From positions 37,217-101,216 of the forward strand of contig NZ_MLFS01000009.1 in NCBI RefSeq assembly GCF_002095485.1: a stretch of 64,000 nt of DNA, given 5' to 3'. Source of the DNA: Pantoea wallisii (GTDB lineage Bacteria > Pseudomonadota > Gammaproteobacteria > Enterobacterales > Enterobacteriaceae). The stretch's first letter is position 1, and the number at the start of each line of letters is the position of its first letter. Below, one piece after another: positions 61,974 to 64,000 of the stretch. The position numbers were made by a program, and so were the translations under genes. Under the pieces are notes generated by a model. It was not told the DNA's origin, made no database searches, and saw only the letters and a list, made by a program, of their open reading frames with translations.

Positions 61974-63191
61974 ATGCGCATCATTCATACCGCTGACTGG
62001 CATCTTGGTCAGTTCTTTTACAGCAAAAGCCGCGCCGCAGAGCACCAGGCCTTTCTCGACTGGCTGCTGCTGCAGATTGCGGAGCATCAGGTTGATGCGC
62101 TTATCATTGCCGGCGATCTGTTTGATACCGGTTCGCCGCCCAGCTATGCACGTGAAATGTTCAACCGGTTTGTGGTGGCGCTTCAGCCGTGCGGCTGCCA
62201 GCTGATTGTGCTGGCCGGCAACCACGATTCGGTGGCCACGCTGAATGAGTCCCGCGAGCTGCTGGCCTGCCTCAATACGCGCGTCATTACCAGCGCCACG
62301 CCGCAGGGCGAACAGCAGGTGTTAACGCTGCACCAGCGTGACGGTACGCCCGCCGCCGTGCTGTGCGCGATCCCCTATTTACGCCCGCGCGACATTCTGC
62401 GCAGCCAGGCCGGCCAGTCGGGGCGTGAAAAACAGCGCTCGCTGCTGGAGGCCATTGAACAGCACTATCAGCACTGTTACGCCGCCGCGCTGGCACAGCG
62501 GGAAGCGCTGGGTCTGAAGGTACCGATTATCGCCACCGGCCATCTCACCACCGTAGGCGTGAGCAAAAGCGACTCGGTGCGTGACATCTATATCGGCACG
62601 CTCGATGCGTTTCCGGCGCAGGCATTTCCGCCGGCAGATTACATCGCGCTGGGCCATATTCATCGTGCGCAGCGCATCGCGAACAGCGACCATATTCGCT
62701 ATAGCGGCTCACCCGTACCGCTTAGCTTTGATGAGCTGGGGCGCGAGAAAAGCGTCTTTCTGCTGGACTTCAGCCACCAGCTCGACAGCGTTACGCCGCT
62801 GAGCGTGCCCGTGTTCCAGCCAATGCAGGTGCTGAAAGGCTCAATGGCAGAGATTGAAGTGCAGCTGGCGCAGTTCCGCGATGGCGAAAGCGCGCGGCCG
62901 GTATGGCTGGATATTGAGATCACCACGCAGGAGTATCTCAGTGATTTACAGCGCCGCATTGAACAGCTAACTGAAGCCCTGCCGGTTGAGGTGCTGCTGG
63001 TGCGCCGCAGCCGCGAACAGCGCCGCAGCAGCCTGGCGCGGCTGGAGAACGAAACCCTGAGCGAACTCAAGGTTGAAGAGGTCTTTGCCCGCCGCCTGGC
63101 GCAGGAAGATCAGCTGGATGCGGAGCAGAGTGAGCAGCTGACCCGGCTGTTCCGCAGCACGCTGGCGGCGCTGGAGGATCCATCCGCATGA
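61974..63191 (+). CDS. sbcD: Exonuclease SbcCD subunit SbcD
   Basis: SbcD is the Mre11-type nuclease of the SbcCD complex that opens DNA hairpins and processes blocked ends. The 405-residue product has the metal motifs [29 protein letters not shown] and GHIHRAQ. ATG 61974 has AGGAA six bases upstream; a TTG at 61971 is the only upstream alternative. Its stop overlaps the sbcC start (ATGA). It is divergent from phoB. Confidence 0.97.
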   Translation: MRIIHTADWHLGQFFYSKSRAAEHQAFLDWLLLQIAEHQVDALIIAGDLFDTGSPPSYAREMFNRFVVALQPCGCQLIVLAGNHDSVATLNESRELLACLNTRVITSATPQGEQQVLTLHQRDGTPAAVLCAIPYLRPRDILRSQAGQSGREKQRSLLEAIEQHYQHCYAAALAQREALGLKVPIIATGHLTTVGVSKSDSVRDIYIGTLDAFPAQAFPPADYIALGHIHRAQRIANSDHIRYSGSPVPLSFDELGREKSVFLLDFSHQLDSVTPLSVPVFQPMQVLKGSMAEIEVQLAQFRDGESARPVWLDIEITTQEYLSDLQRRIEQLTEALPVEVLLVRRSREQRRSSLARLENETLSELKVEEVFARRLAQEDQLDAEQSEQLTRLFRSTLAALEDPSA

Positions 63192-64000
63192 AGATACTGA
63201 CGTTACGGTTTAAAAACCTCAATGCCCTGCGCGGCGAGTGGCTGATCGACTTCCGCTGTGAGCCCTTTGCCAGCAATGGCCTGTTTGCCATTACCGGCGC
63301 GACCGGCGCAGGTAAAACCACCCTGCTTGATGCCATCTGCCTGGCGCTCTATCACCAGACGCCGCGTCTCGGCGGATTATCGCAGAGCGAAAACCAGCTG
63401 ATGACGCGTGATACGGCAGAGTGTCTGGCCGAAGTGGAGTTTGAGATCAAGGGCGAAGCGTGGCGCGCCTTCTGGAGCCAGAACCGCGCGCGCGGTCAGG
63501 TCGATGGCAAACTACAGGCGCCGCGCGTTGAGCTGGCGCGCGTGGCGGATAACCAAATCGTGGCGGATAAAGTGGGCGACAAGCTCAAAGCGATTGAAAC
63601 GCTGTCCGGGCTGGATTTCGCCCGCTTTACCCGCTCCATGATGCTGTCACAGGGGCAGTTTGCCGCCTTCCTGAATGCCAAACCCGGCGAGCGGGCCGAG
63701 CTGCTGGAGGAGCTGACCGGCACCGAGATCTACGGCCAGATATCCATGCAAATTTTTGAGCGCTGGCGTACCGCACGCGGCGAGCTGGATACCCTGCGCG
63801 CCCGCGCAGGCGGCATGTCGCTGCTGGATGAAGCGCAGCGTACGGCGCTTAATGAGCAGCTGGCGCAGCTCAGCGCGCAGGAGCAGGTGCTAAACGAACA
63901 GCTGACGCAGGCGCAAACGCAGCAGCAGTGGCTGACGCAGGCACAGCAGCTGGCAGAGGAGCAGCAGCAGGCCGCCGCCGCGCTGCAGGCTGCAGCGCGG
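63188..64000 (+). CDS. sbcC: Exonuclease SbcCD subunit SbcC (3' part beyond window)
   Basis: SbcC is the Rad50-like SMC-family ATPase of the complex. The window holds the first 271 codons, open to the edge. The N-terminal ATPase half opens [18 protein letters not shown] with Walker [14 protein letters not shown] at about 37-49, a conserved [15 protein letters not shown] near 155-170, and then the start of the long coiled coil, rich in Gln, Leu and Ala. The zinc hook and C-terminal ATPase half lie outside. Confidence 0.96.
   Translation, partial: MKILTLRFKNLNALRGEWLIDFRCEPFASNGLFAITGATGAGKTTLLDAICLALYHQTPRLGGLSQSENQLMTRDTAECLAEVEFEIKGEAWRAFWSQNRARGQVDGKLQAPRVELARVADNQIVADKVGDKLKAIETLSGLDFARFTRSMMLSQGQFAAFLNAKPGERAELLEELTGTEIYGQISMQIFERWRTARGELDTLRARAGGMSLLDEAQRTALNEQLAQLSAQEQVLNEQLTQAQTQQQWLTQAQQLAEEQQQAAAALQAAAR

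Overview
The window is a stretch of chromosomal backbone from an enterobacterium, most likely Erwiniaceae and probably Pantoea. From mdlB to sbcC the gene order follows the Escherichia coli lon-cyo-secDF-phoBR region almost gene for gene. The clearest genus hint is the divergent pair decR(ccdR)/ccdA, a cysteine-inducible cysteine desulfhydrase and its Lrp-type regulator described in Pantoea ananatis. I see no phage, insertion sequence, integrase, CRISPR array, rRNA or tRNA gene.

Layout. 1-4770: MdlAB exporter, DecR/CcdR and divergent CcdA. 4805-9032: cof, ybaE, queC, fadM, ybaV. 9172-18589: folding and proteolysis block (ppiD, hupB, lon, clpX, clpP, tig, bolA), with sigma-32-type promoters before lon and clpP. 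18858-20975: yajG and ampG. 21417-26171: cytochrome bo3 operon cyoABCDE behind a good sigma-70 promoter. 26303-27667: yajR. 27697-32328: a module absent from this place in E. coli, made of an AldB-type aldehyde dehydrogenase and a zinc alcohol dehydrogenase, divergent from an AcoR-type sigma-54 activator, with a -24/-12 promoter and a palindromic upstream site between them. 32325-40243: yajQ, panE, yajL, thiI, xseB, ispA, dxs, yajO. 40313-44375: the nrdR-ribD-ribH-nusB-thiL-pgpA series. 44548-45564: kbp and yajI, with tsx and yajD missing. 45660-51101: queA-tgt-yajC-secD-secF. 51206-53999: acpH, then an inositol-monophosphatase-family gene overlapping a PhyK-type phytase gene where E. coli has malZ. 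54313-64000: proY, brnQ, a short MetE-like methyltransferase, a PstS-like binding protein, phoR, phoB, sbcD and the start of sbcC.

Genes that fit together: QueC, Tgt and QueA supply three steps of queuosine modification of tRNA; IspA and Dxs serve isoprenoid synthesis; RibD and RibH serve flavin synthesis; PhoBR, the PstS-like protein and the phytase all concern phosphate; AdhP, the aldehyde dehydrogenase and the sigma-54 activator would oxidise an alcohol through its aldehyde to an acid.

Five genes (queC, the aldehyde dehydrogenase, the sigma-54 activator, ispA, brnQ) carry single-base shifts, four of them in or beside short C/G runs. Restoring one base gives queC, ispA and brnQ exactly the usual family lengths (231, 299, 439 residues), so sequencing or assembly error is more likely than gene decay. 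The most interesting accessory content is the sigma-54 alcohol module and the phosphatase-phytase operon; neither contains an unknown protein family, and I found no clearly new system.
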